Shown: in pieces, positions 11,724-25,124 of the stretch
Numbering within the stretch: the first letter of the stretch is position 1
Layout of the letters: each line of letters begins with the position of its first letter
Assembly (NCBI GenBank): GCA_030063045.1
Contig: JAQSEB010000055.1
Location: forward strand, 1,178,001 to 1,242,000
Direction of reading: 5' to 3'
Length of the DNA stretch: 64,000 bases
Origin: Pratylenchus scribneri
Taxonomy: Eukaryota; Nematoda; Chromadorea; Rhabditida; Pratylenchidae
Notes under the pieces: model-generated
What the model was told of the DNA's origin: nothing
Database searches by the model: none
The model's input: the letters and a program-made list of their open reading frames with translations, nothing else
Made by a program: the position numbers and the translations under genes

Positions 11724-14347
11724 TTTGACATGTTTTGGGCTAGGATTTGAATTTTTTTAAATTCTTTTGTTAGAATCATATTCTCCATCAAAAAATACAG
11801 TCCTATATTTTTTTTTTGTTAATATACCCTCATACTGATTTTTTATGAATTTCTAAAAAATGGCCACAAAATTCAATTATGCCTAGGGTGTATTTGACAT
11901 GTTTTGAGCTAGGATTTGAATTTTTTTAAATTCTTTTGTTAGAATCATATTCTCCATCAAAAAATAAAGTCCTATATTTTTTATTTTGTTAATATACCCT
12001 CATACTGATTTTTTATGAATTTCTAAAATATGGCCACAAAATTCAATTATGCCTAGGGTATATTTGACATGTTTTGGGCTAGGATTTGAATTAATCAAAA
12101 TTCTTTTGTTAGAATCATATTCTCTATCAAAAAATATAAGCCTATCTTTTTTTAGATTTTTAAAATACCCTCATATTGATTTTTTATGAATTTCTAAAAA
12201 ATGGCCACAAAATTCAATTATGCCTAGGGTGTATTTGACATGATTTAGGCAAGGATTTGAATTTTTTTAAATTCTTTTGTTAGAATCATATTCTCCATCA
12301 AAAAATATAAGCCTATCTTTTTTTAGATTTTTAAAATACCCTCATATTGATTTTTTATGAATTTCTAAAAAATGGCCACAAAATTCAATTATGCCTAGGG
12401 TGTATTTGACATGATTTAGGCAAGGATTTGAATTTTTTTAAATTCTTTTGTTAGAATCATATTCTCCATCAAAAAATACAGTCCTATATTTTTTATTTTG
12501 TTAATATACCCTCATATTGATTTTTTATGGATAACAAAAAATGGCCACAAAATTCAATTATGCCTAGGGTGTATTTGACATGTTTTGGGCTAGGATTTGA
12601 ATTTTTCAAAATTCTTTTGTTAGAATCATATTCTCCATCAAAAAATATAAGCCTATCTTTTTTTAGATTTTTAAAATACCCTCATATTGATTTTTTATGA
12701 ATTTCTAAAAAATGGCCACAAAATTCAATTATGCCTAGGGTGTATTTGACATGTTTTAGGCTAGGATTTGAATTTTTTTAAATTCTTTTGTTAGAATCAT
12801 ATTCTCCATCAAAAAAAAAAGTCCTATATTTTTTATTTTGTTAATATACCCTCATACTGATTTTTTATGAATTTCTAAAATATGGCCACAAAATTCAATT
12901 ATGCCTAGGGTATATTTGACATGTTTTGGGCTAGGATTTGAATTTTTCAAAATTCTTTTGTTAGAATCATATTCTCCATCAAAAAATATAAGCCTATCTT
13001 TTTTTAGATTTTTAAAATACCCTCATATTGATTTTTTATGAATTTCTAAAAAATGGCCACAAAATTCAATTATGCCTAGGGTGTATTTGACATGATTTAG
13101 GCTAGGATTTGAATTTTTTTAAATTCTTTTGTTAGAATCATATTCTCCATCAAAAAATACAGTCCTATATTTTTTATTTTGTTAATATACCCTCATATTG
13201 ATTTTTTATGGATAACAAAAAATGGCCACAAAATTCAATTATGCCCAGGGTGTATTTGACATGTTTTGGGCTAGGATTTGAATTTTTTTAAATTCTTTTG
13301 TTAGAATCATATTCTCCATCAAAAAATACAGTCCTATATTTTTTTTTTGTTAATATACCCTCATACTGATTTTTTATGAATTTCTAAAAAATGGCCACAA
13401 AATTCAATTATGCCTAGGGTGTATTTGACATGTTTTGAGCTAGGATTTGAATTTTTTTAAATTCTTTTGTTAGAATCATATTCTCCATCAAAAAATAAAG
13501 TCCTATATTTTTTATTTTGTTAATATACCCTCATACTGATTTTTTATGAATTTCTAAAATATGGCCACAAAATTCAATTATGCCTAGGGTATATTTGACA
13601 TGTTTTGGGCTAGGATTTGAATTAATCAAAATTCTTTTGTTAGAATCATATTCTCTATCAAAAAATATAAGCCTATCTTTTTTTAGATTTTTAAAATACC
13701 CTCATATTGATTTTTTATGAATTTCTAAAAAATGGCCACAAAATTCAATTATGCCTAGGGTGTATTTGACATGATTTAGGCAAGGATTTGAATTTTTTTA
13801 AATTCTTTTGTTAGAATCATATTCTCCATCAAAAAATATAAGCCTATCTTTTTTTAGATTTTTAAAATACCCTCATATTGATTTTTTATGAATTTCTAAA
13901 AAATGGCCACAAAATTCAATTATGCCTAGGGTGTATTTGACATGATTTAGGCAAGGATTTGAATTTTTTTAAATTCTTTTGTTAGAATCATATTCTCCAT
14001 CAAAAAATACAGTCCTATATTTTTTATTTTGTTAATATACCCTCATATTGATTTTTTATGGATAACAAAAAATGGCCACAAAATTCAATTATGCCTAGGG
14101 TGTATTTGACATGTTTTGGGCTAGGATTTGAATTTTTCAAAATTCTTTTGTTAGAATCATATTCTCCATCAAAAAATATAAGCCTATCTTTTTTTAGATT
14201 TTTAAAATACCCTCATATTGATTTTTTATGAATTTCTAAAAAATGGCCACAAAATTCAATTATGCCTAGGGTGTATTTGACATGTTTTAGGCTAGGATTT
14301 GAATTTTTTTAAATTCTTTTGTTAGAATCATATTCTCCATCAAAAAA
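11559..14347 (+). repeat. 9-mer higher-order repeat, 1531-bp period
   Basis: The stretch 11559-12816 is repeated at 13090-14347 with a constant shift of 1531 bp. Shared rare markers are GCCCAGGG (11711 and 13242) and GAATTAATCAAAATTC (TTAATC at 12091 and 13622), plus the same order of M1, M2 and M3 copies. The match stops where the first copy has an A-run before GTCC and the second has TACAGTCC. Copy ends were judged by eye and could shift by tens of bases. Confidence 0.85.
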
Positions 14348-14740
14348 TACAGTCCTATATTTTTTTTTGTTAATATACCCTCATACTGATTTTTTATGAA
14401 TTTCTAAAAAATGGCCACAAAATTCAATTATGCCTAGGGTGTATTTGACATGTTTTGGGCTAGGATTTGAATTTTTCAAAATTCTTTTGTTAAAATCATA
14501 TTCTCCATCAAAAAATACAGTTCTATATTTTTTATTTTGTTAATATACCCTCATATTGATTTTTTATGGATAACAAAAAATGGCCACAAAATTCAATTAT
14601 GCCTAGGGTGTATTTGACATGTTTTGGGCTAGGATTTGAATTTTTCAAAATTCTTTTGTTAGAATCATATTCTCCATCAAAAAATATAAGCCTATCTTTT
14701 TTTAGATTTTTAAAATACCCTCATATTGATTTTTTATGAA

Positions 14741-17700
14741 TTTCTAAAAAATGGCCACAAAATTCAATTATGCCTAGGGTGTATTTGACATGTTTTGAGC
14801 TAGGATTTGAATTTTTTTAAATTCTTTTGTTAGAATCATATTCTCCATCAAAAAATACAGTCCTATATTTTTTATTTTGTTAATATACCCTCATATTGAT
14901 TTTTTATGGATAACAAAAAATGGCCACAAAATTCAATTATGCCTAGGGTGTATTTGACATGTTTTGGGCTAGGATTTGAATTTTTCAAAATTCTTTTGTT
15001 AGAATCATATTCTCCATCAAAAAATATAAGCCTATCTTTTTTTAGATTTTTAAAATACCCTCATATTGATTTTTTATGAATTTCTAAAAAATGGCCACAA
15101 AATTCAATTATGCCTAGGGTGTATTTGACATGTTTTAGGCTAGGATTTGAATTTTTTTAAATTCTTTTGTTAGAATCATATTCTCCATCAAAAAATACAG
15201 TCCTATATTTTTTTTTGTTAATATACCCTCATACTGATTTTTTATGAATTTCTAAAAAATGGCCACAAAATTCAATTATGCCTAGGGTGTATTTGACATG
15301 TTTTGGGCTAGGATTTGAATTTTTCAAAATTCTTTTGTTAAAATCATATTCTCCATCAAAAAATACAGTCCTATATTTTTTATTTTGTTAATATACCCTC
15401 ATATTGATTTTTTATGAATTTCTAAAAAATGGCCACAAAATTCAATTATTCCTAGGGTGTATTTGATATGTTTTGAGCTAGGATTTGAATTTTTTTAAAT
15501 TCTTTTGTTAGAATCATATTCTACATCAAAAAATACAGTCCTATATTTTTTTTTGTTAATATACCCTCATACTGATTTTTTATGAATTTCTAAAAAATGG
15601 CCACAAAATTCAATTATGCCTAGGGTGTATTTGACATGTTTTGAGCTAGGATTTGAATTTTTTTAAATTCTTTTGTTAGAATCATATTCTCCATCAAAAA
15701 ATACAGTCCTATATTTTTTATTTTGTTAATATACCCTCATATTGATTTTTTATGAATTTCTAAAAAATGGCCACAAAATTCAATTATTCCTAGGGTGTAT
15801 TTGACATGTTTTGAGCTAGGATTTGAATTTTTTTAAATTCTTTTGTTAGAATCATATTCTCCATCAAAAAATACAGTCCTATATTTTTTATTTTGTTAAT
15901 ATACCCTCATATTGATTTTTATGGATTACAAAAAATGGCCACAAAATTCAATTATGTATAGGGTGTATTTGACATGTTTTGAGCTAGGATTTGAATTTTT
16001 TTAAATTCTTTTGTTAGAATCATATTCTCCATCAAAAAATACAGTCCTATATTTTTTATTTTGTTAATATACCCTCATATTGATTTTTTATGAATTTCTA
16101 AAAAATGGCCACAAAATTCAATTATTCCTAGGGTGTATTTGACATGTTTTGAGCTAGGATTTGAATTTTTTTAAATTCTTTTGTTAGAATCATATTCTAC
16201 ATCAAAAAATATAGTCCTATATTTTTTATTTTGTTAATATACCCTCATACTGATTTTTTATGAATTTCTAAAATATGGCCACAAAATTCAATTATGCCTA
16301 GGGTGTATTTGACATGTTTTGAGCTAGGATTTGAATTTTTTTAAATTCTTTTGTTAGAATCATATTCTCCATCAAAAAATACAGTCCTATATTTTTTATT
16401 TTGTTAATATACCCTCATATTGATTTTTTATGAATTTCTAAAAAATGGCCACAAAATTCAATTATTCCTAGGGTGTATTTGACATGTTTTGAGCTAGGAT
16501 TTGAATTTTTTTAAATTCTTTTGTTAGAATCATATTCTCCATCAAAAAATACAGTCCTATATTTTTTATTTTGTTAATATACCCTCATACTGATTTTTTA
16601 TGAATTTCTAAAATATGGCCACAAAATTCAATTATGCCTAGGGTATATTTGACATGTTTTGGGCTAGGATTTGAATTTTTCAAAATTCTTTTGTTAGAAT
16701 CATATTCTCCATCAAAAAATACAGTCCTATATTTTTTTTTTTGTTAATATACCCTCATATTGATTTTTTATGGATTACAAAAAATGGCCACAAAATTCAA
16801 TTATGCCTAGGGTGTATTTGACATGTTTTGGGCTAGGATTTGAATTTTTCAAAATTCTTTTGTTAGAATCATATTCTCCATCAAAAAATATAAGCCTATC
16901 TTTTTTTAGATTTTTAAAATACCCTCATATTGATTTTTTATGAATTTCTAAAAAATGGCCACAAAATTCAATTATGCCTAGGGTGTATTTGACATGTTTT
17001 AGGCTAGGATTTGAATTTTTTTAAATTCTTTTGTTAGAATCATATTCTCCATCAAAAAATACAGTCCTATATTTTTTATTTTGTTAATATACCCTCATAT
17101 TGATTTTTTATGAATTTCTAAAAAATGGCCACAAAATTCAATTATGCCTAGGGTGTATTTGACATGTTTTAGGCTAGGATTTGAATTTTTTTAAATTCTT
17201 TTGTTAGAATCATATTCTCCATCAAAAAATACAGTCCTATATTTTTTTTTTGTTAATATACCCTCATACTGATTTTTTATGAATTTCTAAAAAATGGCCA
17301 CAAAATTCAATTATGCCTAGGGTGTATTTGACATGTTTTGGGCTAGGATTTGAATTTTTCAAAATTCTTTTGTTAGAATCATATTCTCCATCAAAAAATA
17401 CAGTCCTATATTTTTTATTTTGTTAATATACCCTCATATTGATTTTTTATGGATAACAAAAAATGGCCACAAAATTCAATTATGCCTAGGGTGTATTTGA
17501 CATGTTTTGGGCTAGGATTTGAATTTTTTTAAATTCTTTTGTTAGAATCATATTCTCCATCAAAAAATACAGTCCTATATTTTTTTTTTGTTAATATACC
17601 CTCATACTGATTTTTTATGAATTTCTAAAAAATGGCCACAAAATTCAATTATGCCTAGGGTGTATTTGACATGTTTTGAGCTAGGATTTGAATTTTTTTA

Positions 17701-20700
17701 AATTCTTTTGTTAGAATCATATTCTCCATCAAAAAATAAAGTCCTATATTTTTTATTTTGTTAATATACCCTCATACTGATTTTTTATGAATTTCTAAAA
17801 TATGGCCACAAAATTCAATTATGCCTAGGGTATATTTGACATGTTTTGGGCTAGGATTTGAATTTTTCAAAATTCTTTTGTTAGAATCATATTCTCTATC
17901 AAAAAATATAAGCCTATCTTTTTTTAGATTTTTAAAATACCCTCATATTGATTTTTTATGAATTTCTAAAAAATGGCCACAAAATTCAATTATGCCTAGG
18001 GTGTATTTGACATGATTTAGGCAAGGATTTGAATTTTTTTAAATTCTTTTGTTAGAATCATATTCTCCATCAAAAAATATAAGCCTATCTTTTTTTAGAT
18101 TTTTAAAATACCCTCATATTGATTTTTTATGAATTTCTAAAAAATGGCCACAAAATTCAATTATGCCTAGGGTGTATTTGACATGTTTTAGGCTAGGATT
18201 TGAATTTTTTTAAATTCTTTTGTTAGAATCATATTCTCCATCAAAAAATACAGTCCTATATTTTTTTTTGTTAATATACCCTCATACTGATTTTTTATGA
18301 ATTTCTAAAAAATGGCCACAAAATTCAATTATGCCTAGGGTGTATTTGACATGTTTTGAGCTAGGATTTGAATTTTTTTAAATTCTTTTTTAGAATCATA
18401 TTCTCCATCAAAAAATACAGTCCTATATTTTTTATTTTGTTAATATACCCTCATATTGATTTTTTATGGATAACAAAAAATGGCCACAAAATTCAATTAT
18501 GCCTAGGGTGTATTTGACATGTTTTGGGCTAGGATTTGAATTTTTCAAAATTCTTTTGTTAGAATCATATTCTCCATCAAAAAATATAAGCCTATCTTTT
18601 TTTAGATTTTTAAAATACCCTCATATTGATTTTTTATGAATTTCTAAAAAATGGCCACAAAATTCAATTATGCCTAGGGTGTATTTGACATGTTTTAGGC
18701 TAGGATTTGAATTTTTTTAAATTCTTTTGTTAGAATCATATTCTCCATCAAAAAATACAGTCCTATATTTTTTTTTGTTAATATACCCTCATACTGATTT
18801 TTTATGAATTTCTAAAAAATGGCCACAAAATTCAATTATGCCTAGGGTGTATTTGACATGTTTTGGGCTAGGATTTGAATTTTTCAAAATTCTTTTGTTA
18901 AAATCATATTCTCCATCAAAAAATACAGTCCTATATTTTTTATTTTGTTAATATACCCTCATATTGATTTTTTATGAATTTCTAAAAAATGGCCACAAAA
19001 TTCAATTATTCCTAGGGTGTATTTGACATGTTTTGAGCTAGGATTTGAATTTTTTTAAATTCTTTTGTTAGAATCATATTCTACATCAAAAAATACAGTC
19101 CTATATTTTTTTTTGTTAATATACCCTCATACTGATTTTTTATGAATTTCTAAAAAATGGCCACAAAATTCAATTATGCCTAGGGTGTATTTGACATGTT
19201 TTGAGCTAGGATTTGAATTTTTTTAAATTCTTTTGTTAGAATCATATTCTCCATCAAAAAATACAGTCCTATATTTTTTATTTTGTTAATATACCCTCAT
19301 ATTGATTTTTTATGAATTTCTAAAAAATGGCCACAAAATTCAATTATTCCTAGGGTGTATTTGACATGTTTTGAGCTAGGATTTGAATTTTTTTAAATTC
19401 TTTTGTTAGAATCATATTCTCCATCAAAAAATACAGTCCTATATTTTTTATTTTGTTAATATACCCTCATATTGATTTTTATGGATTACAAAAAATGGCC
19501 ACAAAATTCAATTATGTATAGGGTGTATTTGACATGTTTTGAGCTAGGATTTGAATTTTTTTAAATTCTTTTGTTAGAATCATATTCTCCATCAAAAAAT
19601 ACAGTCCTATATTTTTTATTTTGTTAATATACCCTCATATTGATTTTTTATGAATTTCTAAAAAATGGCCACAAAATTCAATTATTCCTAGGGTGTATTT
19701 GACATGTTTTGAGCTAGGATTTGAATTTTTTTAAATTCTTTTGTTAGAATCATATTCTACATCAAAAAATACAGTCCTATATTTTTTATTTTGTTAATAT
19801 ACCCTCATACTGATTTTTTATGAATTTCTAAAAAATGGCCACAAAATTCAATTATGCCTAGTGTGTATTTGACATGTTTTGAGCTAGGATTTGAATTTTT
19901 TTAAATTCTTTTGTTAGAATCATATTCTCCATCAAAAAATACAGTCCTATATTTTTTATTTTGTTAATATACCCTCATACTGATTTTTTATGAATTTCTA
20001 AAATATGGCCACAAAATTCAATTATGCCTAGGGTGTATTTGACATGTTTTGAGCTAGGATTTGAATTTTTTTAAATTCTTTTGTTAGAATCATATTCTCC
20101 ATCAAAAAATACAGTCCTATATTTTTTATTTTGTTAATATACCCTCATATTGATTTTTTATGAATTTCTAAAAAATGGCCACAAAATTCAATTATTCCTA
20201 GGGTGTATTTGACATGTTTTGAGCTAGGATTTGAATTTTTTTAAATTCTTTTGTTAGAATCATATTCTACATCAAAAAATACAGTCCTATATTTTTTATT
20301 TTGTTAATATACCCTCATACTGATTTTTTATGAATTTCTAAAATATGGCCACAAAATTCAATTATGCCTAGGGTATATTTGACATGTTTTGGGCTAGGAT
20401 TTGAATTTTTCAAAATTCTTTTGTTAGAATCATATTCTCCATCAAAAAATACAGTCCTATATTTTTTTTTTTGTTAATATACCCTCATATTGATTTTTTA
20501 TGGATTACAAAAAATGGCCACAAAATTCAATTATGCCTAGGGTGTATTTGACATGTTTTGGGCTAGGATTTGAATTTTTCAAAATTCTTTTGTTAGAATC
20601 ATATTCTCCATCAAAAAATATAAGCCTATCTTTTTTTAGATTTTTAAAATACCCTCATATTGATTTTTTATGAATTTCTAAAAAATGGCCACAAAATTCA

Positions 20701-22750
20701 ATTATGCCTAGGGTGTATTTGACATGTTTTAGGCTAGGATTTGAATTTTTTTAAATTCTTTTGTTAGAATCATATTCTCCATCAAAAAATACAGTCCTAT
20801 ATTTTTTATTTTGTTAATATACCCTCATATTGATTTTTTATGAATTTCTAAAAAATGGCCACAAAATTCAATTATGCCTAGGGTGTATTTGACATGTTTT
20901 AGGCTAGGATTTGAATTTTTTTAAATTCTTTTGTTAGAATCATATTCTCCATCAAAAAATACAGTCCTATATTTTTTTTTTGTTAATATACCCTCATACT
21001 GATTTTTTATGAATTTCTAAAAAATGGCCACAAAATTCAATTATGCCTAGGGTGTATTTGACATGTTTTGAGCTAGGATTTGAATTTTTTTAAATTCTTT
21101 TGTTAGAATCATATTCTCCATCAAAAAATACAGTCCTATATTTTTTATTTTGTTAATATACCCTCATATTGATTTTTATGGATTACAAAAAATGGCCACA
21201 AAATTCAATTATGTATAGGGTGTATTTGACATGTTTTGAGCTAGGATTTGAATTTTTTTAAATTCTTTTGTTAGAATCATATTCTCCATCAAAAAATACA
21301 GTCCTATATTTTTTATTTTGTTAATATACCCTCATATTGATTTTTTATGAATTTCTAAAAAATGGCCACAAAATTCAATTATTCCTAGGGTGTATTTGAC
21401 ATGTTTTGAGCTAGGATTTGAATTTTTTTAAATTCTTTTGTTAGAATCATATTCTACATCAAAAAATACAGTCCTATATTTTTTATTTTGTTAATATACC
21501 CTCATACTGATTTTTTATGAATTTCTAAAAAATGGCCACAAAATTCAATTATGCCTAGTGTGTATTTGACATGTTTTGAGCTAGGATTTGAATTTTTTTA
21601 AATTCTTTTGTTAGAATCATATTCTCCATCAAAAAATACAGTCCTATATTTTTTATTTTGTTAATATACCCTCATACTGATTTTTTATGAATTTCTAAAA
21701 TATGGCCACAAAATTCAATTATGCCTAGGGTGTATTTGACATGTTTTGAGCTAGGATTTGAATTTTTTTAAATTCTTTTGTTAGAATCATATTCTCCATC
21801 AAAAAATACAGTCCTATATTTTTTATTTTGTTAATATACCCTCATATTGATTTTTTATGAATTTCTAAAAAATGGCCACAAAATTCAATTATTCCTAGGG
21901 TGTATTTGACATGTTTTGAGCTAGGATTTGAATTTTTTTAAATTCTTTTGTTAGAATCATATTCTACATCAAAAAATACAGTCCTATATTTTTTATTTTG
22001 TTAATATACCCTCATACTGATTTTTTATGAATTTCTAAAATATGGCCACAAAATTCAATTATGCCTAGGGTATATTTGACATGTTTTGGGCTAGGATTTG
22101 AATTTTTCAAAATTCTTTTGTTAGAATCATATTCTCCATCAAAAAATACAGTCCTATATTTTTTTTTTTGTTAATATACCCTCATATTGATTTTTTATGG
22201 ATTACAAAAAATGGCCACAAAATTCAATTATGCCTAGGGTGTATTTGACATGTTTTGGGCTAGGATTTGAATTTTTCAAAATTCTTTTGTTAGAATCATA
22301 TTCTCCATCAAAAAATATAAGCCTATCTTTTTTTAGATTTTTAAAATACCCTCATATTGATTTTTTATGAATTTCTAAAAAATGGCCACAAAATTCAATT
22401 ATGCCTAGGGTGTATTTGACATGTTTTAGGCTAGGATTTGAATTTTTTTAAATTCTTTTGTTAGAATCATATTCTCCATCAAAAAATACAGTCCTATATT
22501 TTTTATTTTGTTAATATACCCTCATATTGATTTTTTATGAATTTCTAAAAAATGGCCACAAAATTCAATTATGCCTAGGGTGTATTTGACATGTTTTAGG
22601 CTAGGATTTGAATTTTTTTAAATTCTTTTGTTAGAATCATATTCTCCATCAAAAAATACAGTCCTATATTTTTTTTTTGTTAATATACCCTCATACTGAT
22701 TTTTTATGAATTTCTAAAAAATGGCCACAAAATTCAATTATGCCTAGGGT
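14741..22750 (+). repeat. Domain 2b: repeated block plus a 1697-bp tandem 10-mer
   Basis: A block at about 14740-17320 recurs at about 18300-21050. The shift is 3560 bp, becoming 3730 bp after one extra monomer near 19.85 kb. Markers are GTTAAAATCAT (15340 and 18900) and ATGTATAGGG (15954 and 19514). Within it, 19360-21056 is repeated directly at 21057-22750 with a constant shift of 1697 bp (ten monomers). The ATGTATAGGG (19514, 21211), GCCTAGTGTG (19854, 21551) and long T-tract (20461, 22158) markers all keep that distance. No gene is present. Confidence 0.87.
15800..15967 (+). repeat. M3b monomer (GGATTAC form, 168 bp)
   Basis: This variant of M3 has GATTTTTATGGATTACAAAAAATGG: one T fewer and GGATTAC in place of GGATAAC. 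It is followed by ATGTATAGGG, which abolishes the CCTAGG palindrome. Near-identical M3b-ATGTATAGGG junctions occur at about 19514, 21211, 27312, 27480 and 30526, so they serve as markers for the longer duplications. Confidence 0.9.
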
Positions 22751-25124
22751 GTATTTGACATGTTTTGAGCTAGGATTTGAATTTTTTTAAATTCTTTTGT
22801 TAGAATCATATTCTCCATCAAAAAATACAGTCCTATATTTTTATTTTGTTAATATACCCTCATATTGATTTTTTATGAATTTCTAAAAAATGGCCACAAA
22901 ATTCAATTATTCCTAGGGTGTATTTGACATGTTTTGAGCTAGGATTTGAATTTTTTTAAATTCTTTTGTTAGAATCATATTCTCCATCAAAAAATACAGT
23001 CCTATATTTTTTTTTTGTTAATATACCCTCATACTGATTTTTTATGAATTTCTAAAAAATGGCCACAAAATTCAATTATGCCTAGGGTGTATTTGACATG
23101 TTTTGAGCTAGGATTTGAATTTTTTTAAATTCTTTTGTTAGAATCATATTCTCCATCAAAAAATACAGTCCTATATTTTTATTTTGTTAATATACCCTCA
23201 TATTGATTTTTTATGAATTTCTAAAAAATGGCCACAAAATTCAATTATTCCTAGGGTGTATTTGACATGTTTTGAGCTAGGATTTGAATTTTTTTAAATT
23301 CTTTTGTTAGAATCATATTCTCCATCAAAAAATACAGTCCTATATTTTTTTTTTGTTAATATACCCTCATACTGATTTTTTATGAATTTCTAAAAAATGG
23401 CCACAAAATTCAATTATGCCTAGGGTGTATTTGACATGTTTTGGGCTAGGATTTGAATTTTTCAAAATTCTTTTGTTAGAATCATATTCTCCATCAAAAA
23501 ATACAGTCCTATATTTTTTTTTTTGTTAATATACCCTCATATTGATTTTTTATGGATTACAAAAAATGGCCACAAAATTCAATTATGCCTAGGGTGTATT
23601 TGACATGTTTTGGGCTAGGATTTGAATTTTTCAAAATTCTTTTGTTAGAATCATATTCTCCATCAAAAAATATAAGCCTATCTTTTTTTAGATTTTTAAA
23701 ATACCCTCATATTGATTTTTTATGAATTTCTAAAAAATGGCCACAAAATTCAATTATGCCTAGGGTGTATTTGACATGTTTTAGGCTAGGATTTGAATTT
23801 TTTTAAATTCTTTTGTTAGAATCATATTCTCCATCAAAAAATATAAGCCTATCTTTTTTTAGATTTTTAAAATACCCTCATATTGATTTTTTATGAATTT
23901 CTAAAAAATGGCCACAAAATTCAATTATGCCTAGGGTGTATTTGACATGTTTTAGGCTAGGATTTGAATTTTTTTAAATTCTTTTGTTAGAATCATATTC
24001 TCCATCAAAAAATACAGTCCTATATTTTTTATTTTGTTAATATACCCTCATATTGATTTTTTATGAATTTCTAAAAAATGGCCACAAAATTCAATTATGC
24101 CTAGGGTGTATTTGACATGTTTTAGGCTAGGATTTGAATTTTTTTAAATTCTTTTGTTAGAATCATATTCTCCATCAAAAAATACAGTCCTATATTTTTT
24201 TTTTGTTAATATACCCTCATACTGATTTTTTATGAATTTCTAAAAAATGGCCACAAAATTCAATTATGCCTAGGGTGTATTTGACATGTTTTAGGCTAGG
24301 ATTTGAATTTTTTTAAATTCTTTTGTTAGAATCATATTCTCCATCAAAAAATACAGTCCTATATTTTTTATTTTGTTAATATACCCTCATATTGATTTTT
24401 TATGAATTTCTAAAAAATGGCCACAAAATTCAATTATGCCTAGGGTGTATTTGACATGTTTTAGGCTAGGATTTGAATTTTTTTAAATTCTTTTGTTAGA
24501 ATCATATTCTCCATCAAAAAATACAGTCCTATATTTTTTTTTTGTTAATATACCCTCATACTGATTTTTTATGAATTTCTAAAAAATGGCCACAAAATTC
24601 AATTATGCCTAGGGTGTATTTGACATGTTTTAGGCTAGGATTTGAATTTTTTTAAATTCTTTTGTTAGAATCATATTCTCCATCAAAAAATACAGTCCTA
24701 TATTTTTTTTTTGTTAATATACCCTCATACTGATTTTTTATGAATTTCTAAAAAATGGCCACAAAATTCAATTATGCCTAGGGTTTATTTGACATGTTTT
24801 GAGCTAGGATTTGAATTTTTCAAAATTCTTTTGTTAGAATCATATTCTCCATCAAAAAATACAGTCCTATATTTTTATTTTGTTAATATACCCTCATACT
24901 GATTTTTTATGAATTTCTAAAATATGGCCACAAAATTCAATTATGCCTAGGGTATATTTGACATGTTTTGGGCTAGGATTTGAATTTTTCAAAATTCTTT
25001 TGTTAGAATCATATTCTCCATCAAAAAATACAGTCCTATATTTTTTTTTTGTTAATATACCCTCATATTGATTTTTTATGGATTACAAAAAATGGCCACA
25101 AAATTCAATTATGCCTAGGGTTTA
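22751..25124 (+). repeat. Domain 2c: short dimeric stretch
   Basis: Two near-identical 338-bp dimers lie at about 22.74-23.42 kb: CATATTG/ATTATTCC monomers alternate with contracted T-tract CATACTG monomers. After two consecutive M2 copies (about 23.6-23.9 kb) a second alternation follows, of TTTTAGGC monomers with full and contracted T-tracts (about 23.94-24.7 kb). The stretch ends with the rare GGGTTTATTT junctions at 24781 and 25118, 337 bp apart. No gene is present. Confidence 0.82.

Larger units (their letters stand above)
9172..14740 (+). repeat. Domain 2a: first M2 and M3 monomers, mixed order
   Basis: From 9172 TCCATC (or TCTATC) replaces TACATC, and GGGTGTA becomes the usual monomer end. 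The first M2 copy is 9342-9512 and the first M3 copy is 11555-11723. A sub-lineage with GGCAAGG in place of GGCTAGG is seen here at about 10889, 11230, 12249, 12420, 13780 and 13951, and once more at about 18021. Two monomers with GCCCAGGG (11711, 13242) and two with GAATTAATC (about 12088, 13619) mark a duplicated block. No gene is present. Confidence 0.93.
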
